A stretch of 64,000 bases of DNA from NCBI GenBank assembly GCA_030770535.1, contig JASVEC010000025.1, positions 372,001 through 436,000 on the forward strand. Direction: 5' to 3'. Numbering within the stretch: the stretch's first letter is position 1; each line of letters starts with the position of its first letter. Source of the DNA: Batkoa obscura (Eukaryota; Entomophthoromycota; Entomophthoromycetes; Entomophthorales; Batkoaceae). Both the position numbers and the translations under genes were made by a program. Under the pieces are notes generated by a model. It did no database searches. It worked only from the letters and a program-made list of their open reading frames with translations, and was not told the origin of the DNA. Below are positions 35,737 through 47,557 of the stretch, piece by piece.

Positions 35737-37008
35737 TCAATCATTACATAGGTTTAAAGATGTTCTATTTTGAATAGTATTATTAGAACTAAACGTAACT
35801 CGAACTAAAAAATAAGTTTAATATTAGTTTATATTTAACAATATATAACTTACTATATTTTCCTAACCCTTTACCAAAATTACGATAACATTGAATAATC
35901 AATCCAATAGTAATTAATATAAAAATTAATGATATAAAGCCTAATAAAATAATTAGTTTTAAATGTTATATTTAATCTTATATATACTTACAAAATAATG
36001 ACATAAAATTTCTAAATCGATTATAATCCTCTAGTGTATAAATACGATAAATTTTAAATATGAAATAAGTAGCTCCACTTGTTAACCCGAAAAGAGAAAT
36101 GTAACATAAAATTGAATTTTCTCTTTGTACTGATATTATTGCGATTAATAATATTATTACAGCTAATGGTACTGATGCAATAGTTAATGGATATTCATAA
36201 TTATCTGTCTTTAAAAATAAACATAAAAACTGATAAGTAAACCCAAAAAAGAAAAAAACGTCGAATTTCAAAAACATTAATAATAAATGATAAAGCATAT
36301 AATATCCTGCAATTATTAGTATTTGAATAATAATGATATGTTGAAAAAATATTACTTCTCATTGTTAAATCAGATCCCGTTTTTCTATAAATATCCCATC
36401 CAAACTCTTGATAACATTTAAAACCAGAATAAGCTAAGGCTATTTGACAAATTGCTATTATTGATGCTACTGAAATAACTACTTTTTTTATCATTTCAAG
36501 CCTATCAAAAAAGTAATCATCACCATTATAAAATTCAGCAATACTTTTATATTGGAAATATTGAAATATTGAGTAAACAAAAGACATAATATTAAATAAA
36601 ATCAATCCAAATATTTGTAATGTATTTTTAAAAAACACCTAAATAATTGATTAGTCTAAATTAAAATTTATATTATTACATATTATTACTGATTCCATAC
36701 TAATAACGACTTGAAATACTTGGGATACGATAAATATAATAAGATAAGATTGAAGCGGTTCAACCTGATCATCATTAGTAAATCTTTCATCAGTATCATT
36801 TTTAGATGAAATAATTTGATAATATAATATTCCTTCTAATGCTATAACTACAGCTCCTTGTATAAACGAAATGCATATAAAAATCACTGAGTTAAATGAT
36901 TTTGACTAAATGTTTAAATGTTAATGATATTAATAGTCAAAAATATGAAATTTGTTTTACCCATGGAGTGTCTGTTTTTAATCTTAGTCTATTGATGAGG
37001 GATCGCAT
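35737..37008 (-). CDS. UPF0658-type Golgi/vacuolar multi-pass membrane protein
   Basis: Six exons assembled from splice sites: 36961-37008, 36690-36905, 36356-36638, 35992-36306, 35854-35940 and 35737-35804; 1017 nt, 338 residues, all phases closing. It begins MRSLINRLRLKTDTPW, then has about seven membrane segments with loops such as 'NDTDERFTNDD' and 'YKSIAEFYNGDDYFFDR'. The block 'GWDIYRKTGSDLTMRRYY' leading into 'LLLMFLKFDVFFFFGFTYQF' matches the 'W.IYKKIGAD..MRRMY...LKFD.FFF.GF..QF' signature I associate with the fungal UPF0658 Golgi membrane proteins. The C-terminus 'CYRNFGKGLGKY' also fits. Function unknown. The fourth junction restores the conserved MRR-Y sequence, a good check of the model. 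The start is the ATG of a short first exon and is the least certain part. Confidence 0.75.
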
Positions 37009-37761
37009 ATTCTCTTTATTGACACTCAAATTTAAATCCAACTTTATATATATTATAATTAAACTATATTTTTAATATCAAGAACCTCCTAAATAATAAA
37101 TTATCAAATTAACCTTAAAATCAGAATCTATTTTAACTTTATTGGCTGAATTCATCATGCTAGCCTTGAATTATCCCTTTTAAGAAGTTATTTTTATCAT
37201 ATCTTCCTTAATTCGTCCGCTTTTATCAATTTACCTTATCTCATAAATTAAATTTGTCATAAATAATTTTGCTAATAGAATAGTTTTGTTTTATAAAATG
37301 ATTCTGCTTTACAAATTAATTTATTATTTAATTTGTTCTAATAGACTTTTATCTATAATCAAAGTGTAAGGCTTAAGGTTTAAAATACTTTATCAACTAT
37401 TTTAATATAATTCCTAAGTGTAACATACTATCTATTAAGAACAAATTATTCTTTTATATATTACAAAACCTATAGGTATTTATAGTTTAATTTATAATGT
37501 CTTTTTATTACTTAATTATCACTTGATATGTACGTAATATTAATCATTGTATCTAGTTTATCCCCATTTGTAAGGATATATTTTTATTCCATAGAACTTA
37601 TTATGTATATTTATCTCCACTATCTTATTTAGTATAACACCATTTATTGAATGTATTATGAAGTGCTATTTGAATAATTTTAAAAATGTTTAAGGTTGAA
37701 ATGACAATAGTAAAGTAGATTAAAGTTACAACAAAAATAACAAAAATAACAAAAATGGTTT
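37009..37761. other. Intergenic
   Basis: AT-rich; between the 5' end of the UPF0658 gene and the 3' end of the UDP-glycosyltransferase. No gene, element or repeat recognised. Confidence 0.5.
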
Positions 37762-39435
37762 TTATTCCTTTTTATCTTTAAGTTTTACTTTAAAGCTATT
37801 AATAAAGCGGATATATAGACTAGTCCCTATATATATGCTAAACAATACCATCAAAATAAATGGTATATAGATATCTAAACCATAAGCTCGAATAAATCCC
37901 ATTTTATGAGATACTGGTATCAAATGCTTTGTTTCGCAAGGTGGTAAGTTTAATTTTGGATCAAATGCTTCAAAAGGACGGCAAGATTTAGCTAAATAAG
38001 CATGGGATTCAATTAAAGTAGCAGCGTAATCTAGTCTCTTTGAGTAATATTGCATCATAGCATTGAATTTACTTATATTATTTTTAAACTCTTGATCTGA
38101 ATCATTTAATAATGTCTTTGCTTTGTCAATAAAATCAGATGATGTGAAGTCTATTTTATCAAGATATAATCCAAGCTTATTACTAACAATTTTATACGCA
38201 TTACGGAATTGGTCTCCAAATAAAGGTAAGCAGAGTATCTTAGTAGAAGATGATACAGCTTCAACCATAGATTCCATACCACTATGACTTAAAAACACTT
38301 TAACATGATTATGATTTAATAACTCAACTTGTGGAGCCCAACTTAAAATTTTAATATGTTGATGTTGATTATTAAAAAATGGCCCTGTTTGAATAGTTTC
38401 ATTATCTATAATAATTTCAGCTGGAAACTCGCTTGACTTTGTTTTTCCTAATCCCCAAATAACACCATCAATACTCTTCTCATTTAGTAATAAAATACTG
38501 GACGTTAAAATACGTTCGACTAATTCTTTATTCAATACTGAAAATGACCCGAATCCGATATATAATATATGCTTATGATCTTTTAAATAGTTGATTAATT
38601 CTTCAGATTCTAGTTCCTTGTTTTTATATGATAAAATTGGTCCAACTTGAAATAAATTAGGCTGCAATGGTAAAGCAGGCTCAAATCCGGTAAAAGTATT
38701 ACCAAGAATGATAGGGTAAACACTATCACCAAATAATTTCATTCCTATATTAACTTTATATTCGGACTCTACTTTTTTAATGGTGTTAATTAGCGGTAGT
38801 ACTTTAAATATACTATGAATCGGGTCAACAACAAGCTGATGAAATCTCTCAAAGTATGTCAACTCATCCATTGTTATTGGTCCATAGCTTAACCTCTTAG
38901 TAATATATGGTATATTAGTGAACTCAGCAATATCGGTAGATTGGATACTTACAACTAAAGGAATTCCTATTTCTCTAGCAAGTATTAAACAAGGAACTGA
39001 AAAAAAATCACATACAATAAGATCCGGTTTAGATTCTATTAGATAAGGCTTTAAACTATGATACATTGTTTTAAAAGAGCCTTCCAAAATTGGTGAAAAT
39101 CTTAAAACTATTCCTTCAAGTGGGTCGTATTCAATACCTTCTTTTAATACTGTATTATAAGCCATAGTATATACCTCTTCTTCACTAAGTATACTTTTCC
39201 CAATGCTATAATTTTTCATCCCTTGATATCCTGCTATGTATTTCATATTTTCATCAACACCTACATACGTAACTTCATGACCACGCTCAATTAACTTCTC
39301 GCTATAATCCAATATACTCTTTACGTGCGATCTTCCTCCAAATCCACTATGAACAGCAATATTCAAACCTTGTTTTAAACAAATAATAGTATTAACTACT
39401 AGTAATAAAAGCCAAAAGGTGGTAATTATCTTCAT
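37762..39435 (-). CDS. Membrane-anchored UDP-glycosyltransferase (GT1, animal UGT-like)
   Basis: Intronless, 557 residues. Signal peptide of about 19 residues, 'GFGGRSHVKSILDYSEKL' with the family's catalytic-His position at about 36, 'DLIVCDFFSVPCLILAREIG' near 140 and the UGT signature at about 366-410 ('SWAPQVELLNHNHVKVFLSH', 'SGMESMVEAV', 'PLFGDQFRNA'). A C-terminal transmembrane helix (about 524-545) is followed by a basic tail 'NSFKVKLKDKKE'. Signal peptide, type I topology and dilysine-like tail are the layout of ER-resident animal UGTs, in contrast to the soluble fungal sterol glucosyltransferases. The acceptor is unknown; sterols or other lipophiles are typical. The absence of introns in an intron-rich neighbourhood is notable. 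A miniature element sits 48 bp upstream of the start codon. Confidence 0.9.
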   Translation of the reverse strand: MKIITTFWLLLLVVNTIICLKQGLNIAVHSGFGGRSHVKSILDYSEKLIERGHEVTYVGVDENMKYIAGYQGMKNYSIGKSILSEEEVYTMAYNTVLKEGIEYDPLEGIVLRFSPILEGSFKTMYHSLKPYLIESKPDLIVCDFFSVPCLILAREIGIPLVVSIQSTDIAEFTNIPYITKRLSYGPITMDELTYFERFHQLVVDPIHSIFKVLPLINTIKKVESEYKVNIGMKLFGDSVYPIILGNTFTGFEPALPLQPNLFQVGPILSYKNKELESEELINYLKDHKHILYIGFGSFSVLNKELVERILTSSILLLNEKSIDGVIWGLGKTKSSEFPAEIIIDNETIQTGPFFNNQHQHIKILSWAPQVELLNHNHVKVFLSHSGMESMVEAVSSSTKILCLPLFGDQFRNAYKIVSNKLGLYLDKIDFTSSDFIDKAKTLLNDSDQEFKNNISKFNAMMQYYSKRLDYAATLIESHAYLAKSCRPFEAFDPKLNLPPCETKHLIPVSHKMGFIRAYGLDIYIPFILMVLFSIYIGTSLYIRFINSFKVKLKDKKE

Positions 39436-39482
39436 CTTAAATTTATTTAGTCTTAATTTGTTTTATCCTGCTTTTAAGCATA

Positions 39483-39579
39483 TGGGGATGTATTTTTTGT
39501 AAGAATTTTACTGATAGTTTTTTCACTCAAATAGCGCTTAAAAATGGAAGAAGTGATGAAACCATAAAAAACATCCTCA
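39483..39579 (-). mobile_element. MITE family A, copy 9, in the UGT promoter
   Basis: TGGGGATGTATTTTTTG to AAAAAACATCCTCA, 97 bp, flanked by ATA/TAT. It begins 48 bp upstream of the UGT start codon, so it probably overlaps the promoter or 5' UTR. Confidence 0.85.
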
Positions 39580-39899
39580 TATATAGTGTAGCATTTTTAT
39601 CTTTTTTTACAATCTACCATTCAGCTAAGAATAAAAAAGCAAATTTTTAGAAATTGCAATAATCTTAATTTCTTACTTTAATTTTTGGGACAGTAGGTTA
39701 AATTTGGATTTAATATTAAAATTAAATTTTCCTTATTTGTTTATTTAAAACTCAAAGCACAATTAAGCTTATTGAACATGGTTTTTAGCTATAAGACAGC
39801 TTTCAAATAATAAAATACTTATCAAAAATATGTACAAGAAATCTTGAAAATAATTATTTAATCATGAATTACTTTTTTACAGAAAAAGCAAGTTAATAA

Positions 39900-39971
39900 C
39901 TTCCTCACGGGGAATCGAACCCCGGCCGTTCCGGTGAAAGCGGAAAATCCTAACCACTGGACCATGAAGAA
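39900..39971 (-). tRNA. tRNA-Glu (anticodon TTC)
   Basis: 72 nt cloverleaf: acceptor stem TTCTTCA/TGAGGAA with one G-U, D-arm 'GGTCCAGTGGTTAGGATT', anticodon loop CTTTCAC (anticodon TTC), T-arm 'CCGGGGTTCGATTCCCCG', discriminator G. Identical to 54334-54405. No intron. Confidence 0.95.
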
Positions 39972-40867
39972 GACTTCTTCTAATTTGATTAAGAAACAAT
40001 ATAATATAATTTCAAATTTTTTTCTGAATACTCTTGCTTTTAGTTTGGATAACTATTTTATTTTATTTATTTGTATTGGATGGCTTGGTGGAGTGTCAGT
40101 AATTCTCTTCAAGTACCTATCGTCCCCATTGTCTATTCAAAATTTATATCAAACTTAGTTTTCAATTAATATACTTTTGAGAAGCTTATATTAAAAATCA
40201 TACTTGTATAAGTCAAGAATTTGATTTGTAATAAATATTTGCTACTGATCATTTAAGGAGCTTACAAATTTTCAAGTGCTAATTTACTATTAGTCAAAGC
40301 GGCTTCATACAAACTTATGTTATCCTTATATGTTTTATAAGGATACAATTGTAAATGAGTTTTTTTATGAATTAAGTTTTACATGGTGACATAAAGGTGT
40401 TGATTTTCTAATATATTAAATTTGAAAGCAAATTTTAGTTAAGTTTAAAGTTATAAAATGCCCCATAATTTGAACCTTAGTTGTGAACCTTTCAAGCTTT
40501 ATTAGTCAAGTATTCGAAATAAAATCCAGTTGTTAGTAATGTTTTTACTGTATTCAAGTCCACGTTTTGTTTTGTTAGTATTAATAGTTGAAAATTTATA
40601 ACCAATAATATAAATTAGTAATTATCGATAAAGTTCTTTATCAATATAACAAAAGTGTGCTTTTTAAGATGCAAGATTAAATAAAATTGATTGTTCTAAA
40701 AACTTAATTAATATCCCAATTGAATATTTCAAAAATACCAAAAAAATTAGGCCATCCATTGCAAGGATTGGCTAGTTACAAAGAGCCACAAATTGCCAAC
40801 TTTAGTAAAAATTATTATATGCTGGTGGAAGGTATCTGAGTTTAATAACTATTTTTTTTCAATTAAA
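39972..40867. other. Intergenic upstream of the LRR-RhoGEF gene
   Basis: No gene. The ORF at 39934-40158 overlaps the tRNA and is spurious. Presumably contains the RhoGEF promoter; no motif identified. Confidence 0.5.
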
Positions 40868-43553
40868 ATGGGTGAGGTAGACGATAATGAATCAATTATG
40901 GAATTGGATACGTACATTGACCTTTCGGATAATAATTTACGCGAAGTACCCCCCATTAATGGAGGTAAATGGATATTATTATTACTACTTTAATCTAGTT
41001 GAAAATAAAAATGCAAAAATAATAAAAATAATTCAATCTAATCCCCATTTCTAGTTGTAACCCATCTTCGTCTAGATTCTAATGAGATTAATAATTTATT
41101 TAAATTCAAAATGGATGATTTTACAAGCTTAACAGTATTGGACTTAAGTTATAATAAGCTGGAAGAGTTTAGCTCAACATTTAATAAGCTAACCCAACTC
41201 AAAGAGTTATATCTCAACCATAATTATTTAACCGACATACCAAGCTCAATAGCTCATTTGAAGAATTTGGAAATTTTAGATGTATCATACAATAAAATTG
41301 TAAAAATATCAGCTCAAGGCGTTGTTAAACTGGTTAACCTACACCACCTCAACTTAAGATACAACCTATTGGAAGAATTGCCTTATTCTTTAGGAGTTTT
41401 AGAATCTAGGCTGTTTACTTTATTGGTGGATAACAACCCTTATAATAGTCATTTTATTAACTTAATAGGTATTTTTTATTGCATAAACTTTAATCATTTA
41501 TTTTAATCTAGTTAGGTACTTTGTTACAAGAGAATCAGCAATTATCTTTACCAAAAACTAATCGATGGTCAAGGCTTCGTAGTGCCATGCGAAGGAGTAT
41601 ATCTTTAGATAATGAAGATGCCGATTATTTTTTAGACCCGGAAATACAGATGAGTAAGCAGAGAAGTCTGATGAACTTACGGGAAGAAAAAAGGATGCAT
41701 GAGAAGTTTAAAAAATTAGCTTTAAAAAAAGAAGATGGGGATGAGCAGCCAAAAATACCAGCTAAAAACCCTAGAAGGTTTGTAAAATCTTCTTCAACTA
41801 TGGGAGATAGCCTAGTTGAAAGGCAAGCATTTGATAATCGACGTTGTCAAACCTTAGACGGGTTTGTTTTTATGGCTGAAAGTGAACCAAATTCACCTTC
41901 TTTTGGCGTTGAAGAGATTGAATCTACCCCAAGAACACCAACTTCATTAAGAAAATTAGGCTTTTCAAACCTTGTAGAAGTAGAATCTACACCCAGTTTA
42001 CCAACCAGAAGAAGGTCACAATCAAAGAGTAGTATTAACACTAATTCTTCCAATGCCTCAACCCATCTTAAAGAGTCAAAAAATTTACCACCCTTACCCT
42101 TTTCACCGCCATATCAAGAAAATCACGAAAATTGGCCTCCAATTTCAGTCGGTGCTAACCAGCTACCCTCTCACTCAAAACTAATTGATTTTTTTCGTCA
42201 GCTTCGAGATATATGGGACTTGAGCCCAGCCTCAAGCGAAAGTAAAGAGGTGGGGATACATCGACGTAAAGTCAAAGATTTAAGCTTAATAAAAGGATCC
42301 GATGGAAATGGATCAGGGGATGATACAGATTTAACACCAGCGCCTAAATTGGATGGGGATAAAGCATCACAGGAACAAAGGAGGAGGAATATAATGCAAG
42401 AGATACTAACCACGGAAGAAACGTACGTTCATTCGTTAAAAGCATTGATAGAGATTTATATAGAAGGAGCGGAAAGAGAAAAAATATTTACAGCAGAAGA
42501 AAATCGAATCTTATTTTCTAATGTCAAGTCTATCTTATTATTTCATCAATCACATCTCCTTCCAGAAATCAAAAAAGAAGTTTTAACTCCAGATTCAGGA
42601 AGAATTGGAGGAGTATTTAAAAGGTTATCAGTGTATCTCAAAATGTATTCATTATATGTCAATGATTTTGATCAAGCAAACATTGAAGCAGAGAAACTAA
42701 ACTTAATATTACATAACCAGAATGGGATGATGGATAAGATGGGAGTTGGTGCGCAATCAAGGCAGAGAAGAAGGATTAAGAATTATTTGGAACAATGTAG
42801 CCAACATCCAAAACACAATCAACTTAATTTACAAGGCTTTCTATTATTGCCTGTACAAAGGATACCTCGTTACAAAATGCTTTTGTATGATTTGTTAAAA
42901 TATACCCCTCTAGATGACCCGGATCGACAGGACCTTATTGATGCACATTCTGATATTGCTAAAAGAGCACAGGAAATCAATGAGAGGAAAAGAGTTAAAG
43001 AGGCCAATGATAAAGTGATTGAGATTCAAAATTCAATAAAAGGAAATCATAAGGTAAGGTTTTGAATAATACTTTAAATAGGATAGCTAATAAATCTTAT
43101 AATAAGGTGCCCTTGGTTGAACCTCACCGTCGATTTATTAAAGAAGGGTTTTTATATCTATCAAGAATAGTTAGTTTAAAACAGGGACATTCCCAACCTC
43201 AACTAAATACTTTAGATGTACGTGTACACTTTAAGTATTTTTTGTTTAATGATATTATGATACAATGTAAAAGGATTGGCAAAGAACTGGAGCTCCATCG
43301 TATTTTGGAGTTGGGTACAAAACTCAAACCTGCAAGACTTATCTCTGGAAAATGTAAATTTTAACTTTTATTTTTATACTTTGAAATTAAATTAAATTAA
43401 ATTTTTAGCTTTAAGAGTAGTCGATAATCATACCGTTTATTACTTTTCAGGAGAAACTGAAGAGGTAATTTTGATTTGTATTTAGTTTCTATGTTTTATT
43501 TAATCAATATTTTTTAGTTGGCATCTTGGGCAGGAGCTATTAATTCTAGATAA
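40868..43553 (+). CDS. LRR - RhoGEF (DH-PH) protein
   Basis: Six exons: 40868-40964, 41055-41468, 41516-43053, 43107-43353, 43409-43464 and 43518-43553; 2388 nt, 795 residues. Residues ~15-170 are about six leucine-rich repeats ('LTVLDLSYNKLEEFSSTFNK', 'LKELYLNHNYLTDIPSSIAH', 'LVNLHHLNLRYNLLEELP'). A Ser/Pro-rich linker of ~280 residues follows. The DH domain is at about 455-670 ('IMQEILTTEETYVHSLKALI' as CR1, 'LQGFLLLPVQRIPRYKMLLY' as CR3) and the PH domain at about 685-795, ending 'ELASWAGAINSR' on the terminal helix. DH-PH proteins load GTP on Rho GTPases; the adjacent Rho gene at 46824 is a candidate partner. The intron at 43054-43106 was chosen because it alone restores frame and joins 'SIKGNHK' to 'VPLVEPHRRFIKEG', a typical DH-PH boundary. 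An upstream in-frame extension without ATG was not used. Confidence 0.88.
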
Positions 43554-43996
43554 CTTAACCATTTAAAATATCTTTCATTTATTAAAATTTTTAATTATTT
43601 TTTTTTCTACAATTTAATATTTGTTTCTTATAATTTGACGATCTTTCAAAAAGTTGTAATGTTTTTTTAGTTTATATCTTTTACACTATTTTACTTTGTT
43701 AATATGGTAGTCACTATTGAAAATTACTATACCATAAAGTTAAAATTATTTAGCTGTTTTTGCGATTATAATAACAGGTAACTAAATAGTGTCGGTAATA
43801 CTATTAGGACCTAAAAGCTTCTTATAAAAGATAATATATAAGTTAATTATTTCAATAGTAAGGCCAATTGCTTAAATTTTAATTAGTCATATTGAAAGTC
43901 AACATCAATTTTTTCCAATAATTCTTCTTAGCCAATCACAACGATGGTTGAATAAATTTAAAACGCTTTTCAAATAAATTTTATTTCTATATTGAA
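43554..43996. other. Intergenic
   Basis: Short AT-rich spacer between the RhoGEF and POP3-like genes, both plus strand. Presumed terminator of the former and promoter of the latter; no motif identified. Confidence 0.5.
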
Positions 43997-44996
43997 ATGT
44001 ATAAACAAAAAAACAAAGCAAAACTAGAAGCAAACTACAAAATAAAAAACAAGATAAATGAGATTGCCAGTTTCTTACTACCACTAACTGAAGGAAATTT
44101 AAGGAAAAAAAGTAAGCAAGAGAAAGGCAAAAAGAGTAAACATGAAGGGAATAAAAACAAAGTAATAGATTTGAAAAAGAAGGAAGTGAATGAGGCGATA
44201 AATGAAGATAATAAAGAGGAGGAAAAAGATAATAAACTATATATAAAAGAAGTAAAAAATAAAAATAGTATGCAAAGGAATTTTGGGTTAAAGCAAATTA
44301 TGGACACGCCGTATAAATTGGTTTGGTAACTATAATAAAAATTAACAATTGAATTGACCTAATATTGATTTAGGCCCGAGATACCAAACGAGATTCAAAA
44401 CCAGTGTTTGGAACTAACATTGAAGTAAATTAAATTTAAAAGTTAGTAATCCAATATTGATTTATTTAGATCAATAACCGAGCATGATAATCATAAACAA
44501 GAGATAACAATAGGTTTAAATGAAGTATTAAGTAAATTACAAAAAGAAGTTTTAGATGAAGAAGCTCCGTATCATGCAATAATCTTATGTAAAGAAGATC
44601 TTTCGAGTATATCGATATTGAATCCAATATTGCAATTAATATCAATGTACTCTGGGAAAATTTATCCAGTGCTAATGCCTAAAGGGAGCCAGCTTCAACT
44701 CCAAAGTAAACTCAATATTTCAAGATGCTGTGTTTTTGGTATCAAAGTAAGGTTTATTTTATTTTCGAATGTCTTTTACTCAATCGATCTAGAAGGACTC
44801 AGCGGCGTTTAGGCCTTTAATTGAATATTATATTACAGATGTTTTACCTTTAATTGAAACACAGCTTTTTGAGAACTCTTGGTTCAATCAGACTGGGCTG
44901 AATTCAGGAAACCCTGTTTATTTACCTCTTAATGTGAAAAATTTAAAGATAAAACAAATTAGGAAAGACAAGTTTAGCGGGGTTAGAAATAAATAG
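43997..44996 (+). CDS. POP3: RNase P/MRP subunit Pop3/Rpp38-like
   Basis: Four exons: 43997-44325, 44374-44424, 44470-44746 and 44793-44996; 861 nt, 286 residues, phases closed. The N-terminal ~95 residues are Lys/Glu-rich and basic. 'QIMDTPYKLVWPEIPNEIQN' follows, resembling the 'LDTPF..PWP.L....Q' entry motif of Pop3 proteins. Then comes an L7Ae-like core, 'ITIGLNEVLSKLQKEV', 'AIILCKEDLSSISILNPILQ' and 'VLMPKGSQLQLQSKLNISRC'. In this family the core binds the kink-turn of RNase P and MRP RNA for tRNA and rRNA processing. The last exon gives 'KDSAAFRPLIEYYITDVLPL' (the L7Ae-fold A-F-x-P-L end). The basic N-terminal arm is longer than I expect for Pop3. Identity as Pop3 rather than another L7Ae protein is probable, not certain. 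Confidence 0.72.
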
Positions 44997-46823
44997 ATTT
45001 TGTTATTTATTAAAGTGTATTGTGCTATACTGCCTTTTATTGATTTATTCAGTTAATTTTAATAAACTTTAATAGTATAATTTTAAACACAGTGGTTAAA
45101 ATTGTAGTTAGCCTCTTGTTATTATTAAAAATGACAAACTCTTAGATTAAACTATTCTATTCTCGGTGTAAAATTTAAATAAAGATTGTTAATAATAAAT
45201 AACAAGAATACTAAAAGCTTCAACAAAATTACTAGCTTTTTTAACTTTTATCTTATATGTAGTAATAATTATGTCAATATTTTATTAATTCTGAGGTTTA
45301 GACATCTTAAATGAATATCTATTTTATAAATAAATATTGTCGAAGTTTGAAGTACTTATGATTGTTTAGTATTATAATATTCAATTATACTTCTTTTTTT
45401 TATCAACATTAATAATATCAAATAACTGCACATTTTAATCTATTAAATTAAATAAGTTCATATGATAATAAAAACTTTATAATGACCAAGAATGGACAAA
45501 AATAATATGGCTAGCAAATACGCCATAAAATATTTTACAAAATGCACCATATTAAGATCAAACTTTAATTAAATTTAAACATTCTAATTACTCATAAAAG
45601 TTATTTAATTATCACATTGATTGTCATAGACAAAAAGGAGAATGTAATTTTATTATAAATTTTATAAATTTTTTCAACTTGATAAAATTAAAATTTTAAT
45701 GCCTTTACAATAAAAGAATAGATAAAAGTAAGTAAGTAGGAACAAACCACTTATACATATCATAAAAGAATAACTAAAACTTCATAATAAAATCAATAAA
45801 AGTAATAAACGCAACAACATCAAACAATTCTAATAGTTCCAATACTTCTACAAAACTTTTAATATAAATTCTAATTCCTTTATAACCACATTTTTAAATT
45901 GCGAAAATAAATTCCCAAATTAAAGAATCAAAGCAAATAAAGTCTGTTTGTTGGGGTTGAGTTTGAGCCAATAAGAAAGGGGTAACAATAGAACCGATGG
46001 TTCTGATTGAGCCATAATTTGACATATAACTTTAAAAAGTACTAAATTCCATTTCAATAGTAGTTTAAAATTAATAAGAGTGGAGTGGGGTGTCATAAAG
46101 TGGCGACATAACTCGAACAAAATAAACGTTATCATTTCAGTATTTAAAGAGGATGTGTGGGAGCAAGTAAATAAAGCTCAAATTAAAAAAATTGATAATA
46201 AACAATAAATAACACCAAGGTTAATTTTGAAAACAGGCTTCTTGTTATACTTTATTTAGTAATGTAATCAAGTTTGTGAGTGATTTAGTCGCAATTTGTT
46301 GCTTCAATAATAGTTTATCCATAAAATATAGAATAAATTGCTAGCTATTATTGGCTATAATCTAGAATCATACTTTATTAAATCTTTAGGATAAAAAAAG
46401 GGGAAGTCAAATAAGAGCTGAAGTCAAGTTAAAACCAATCAAGGGAATGTTTCGATATTAAACCCTCCAATTAAATAGTCACCTTAGGTGATTATGACAT
46501 TGATCTAACATCTACATCCCCTATCTTAAAATAGAAATATATGGCTTAAGGCCAAATAATGATCTTATTAAATAGTAGAACTAAGTGAGATTCGAATTCA
46601 TTTTATTAAATTTGTTTCTTTAACTTTTCAATAACTCTCATTTAAAAGTTATCTTTTACTTTCAACTTCCTTTTACATTATAAGATTACAACTATTATTC
46701 TTGATCTTATAATATAACCTTAATTCCATTTTATATAAATATATGAGTACTAGAAAGGTAACTCTTTCTCTCCTTTTTTCATTTCATTATTTAATATTTT
46801 AAATAAAGATAAGACGTGCCCCC
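44997..46823. other. Gene-free stretch upstream of the Rho gene
   Basis: No supported gene. The minus ORF at 45920-46135 (71 codons) has no recognisable motif, though base composition is slightly less AT-rich around 45930-46200. No miniature elements or tRNAs. Confidence 0.5.
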
Positions 46824-47557
46824 ATGCCAGACTTACGTAAAAAACTTGTTATTGTTGGCGATGGAGGTTGTGGAAAGACATGTTTATTAGTTGTGTTTGC
46901 AACTAATGAGTTCCCAAAAGTAACTTTTGATTAAGCTTATCTATATATCTTTTACTTATAACTTAACTTAGACTTACGTACCCACAGTATTTGAAAATTA
47001 TATGGCTCAAGTCAAAGTAGATGGTAAAAAGATTGAATTAGCCTTATGGGATACCGCTGGTCAAGAGGATTATGATAGGCTAAGGCCATTATCTTATCCA
47101 GATACAAACGTATTGATCATTGCCTTCTCAATTGCTTCTCAACTTTCACTTAAAAACGTAATAGAAAGAGTAAGTTTTATATTTTTTAGTTTTTTTAGCT
47201 TTACTAACTTTTTATTAGTGGCATCCAGAGATATCTCACTTTGCTTTAGGAGTACCCTTTTTATTAGTTGGTCTAAAATCGGATCTACGTAAAGACCTTC
47301 CTACTTTAACCGAATTGGATCGCTTAGGACAGGCGCCAGTATCTGAACAACAGGTAATAGATTAAGCTAAAGTAATAATCAGCTATTAATTTATTGATTA
47401 GGGTATATCCACAGCTAGACAAATAGGAGCAGTAAAATATTTGGAATGTTCTGCACGCACGCGCGAGGGGGTAGATCAAGTGTTCCAATCGGCTTGTAGA
47501 GCGATCATACAGAACCCCCTGGGCAAGTTAAAACGTAGATTTTGCAGTCCGCTTTAA
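46824..47557 (+). CDS. Rho-family small GTPase
   Basis: Four exons: 46824-46919, 46972-47169, 47219-47353 and 47402-47557; 585 nt, 194 residues. P-loop 'GDGGCGKT' at 12-19, effector loop '[10 protein letters not shown]', G3 '[20 protein letters not shown]' (fully Rho-type), 'GLKSDL' in the GxKxDL position, 'ECSAR' as the G5 motif and a basic C-terminus ending CSPL. That is a CaaX box with Leu, predicting geranylgeranylation and membrane attachment. The alpha-helical Rho insert region around '[20 protein letters not shown]' is present. Closest in feel to the Rho1/RhoA group ([14 protein letters not shown] start). Rho1 controls cell wall synthesis and actin in fungi. Exon 2 starts at the switch I threonine region, a common Rho intron position. 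The RhoGEF gene lies 3.3 kb upstream. Confidence 0.93.

Noticed and set aside
36639-36689. Alternative donor for exon 2 of the UPF0658 gene at 36679
   Set aside because: It leads to an immediate stop in exon 3; the donor after 36690 keeps phase and joins conserved sequence.
34415-37008. Seven-membrane-segment ORFs upstream of the PIP5 kinase as part of a GPCR-PIPK fusion
   Set aside because: These exons assemble in phase into a separate UPF0658-type gene with its own ATG and stop, 1.3 kb away from the kinase start.
39934-40158. 74-codon plus-strand ORF
   Set aside because: Its beginning overlaps the antisense strand of tRNA-Glu and the rest has no motif; spurious.
43054-43106. Frameshift between the DH and PH parts of the RhoGEF
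   Set aside because: A 53 bp GT-AG intron restores the frame exactly and gives a normal DH-PH boundary.
45920-46135. 71-codon minus-strand ORF
   Set aside because: No signal, domain or splice partner; left as non-coding although composition is slightly raised.
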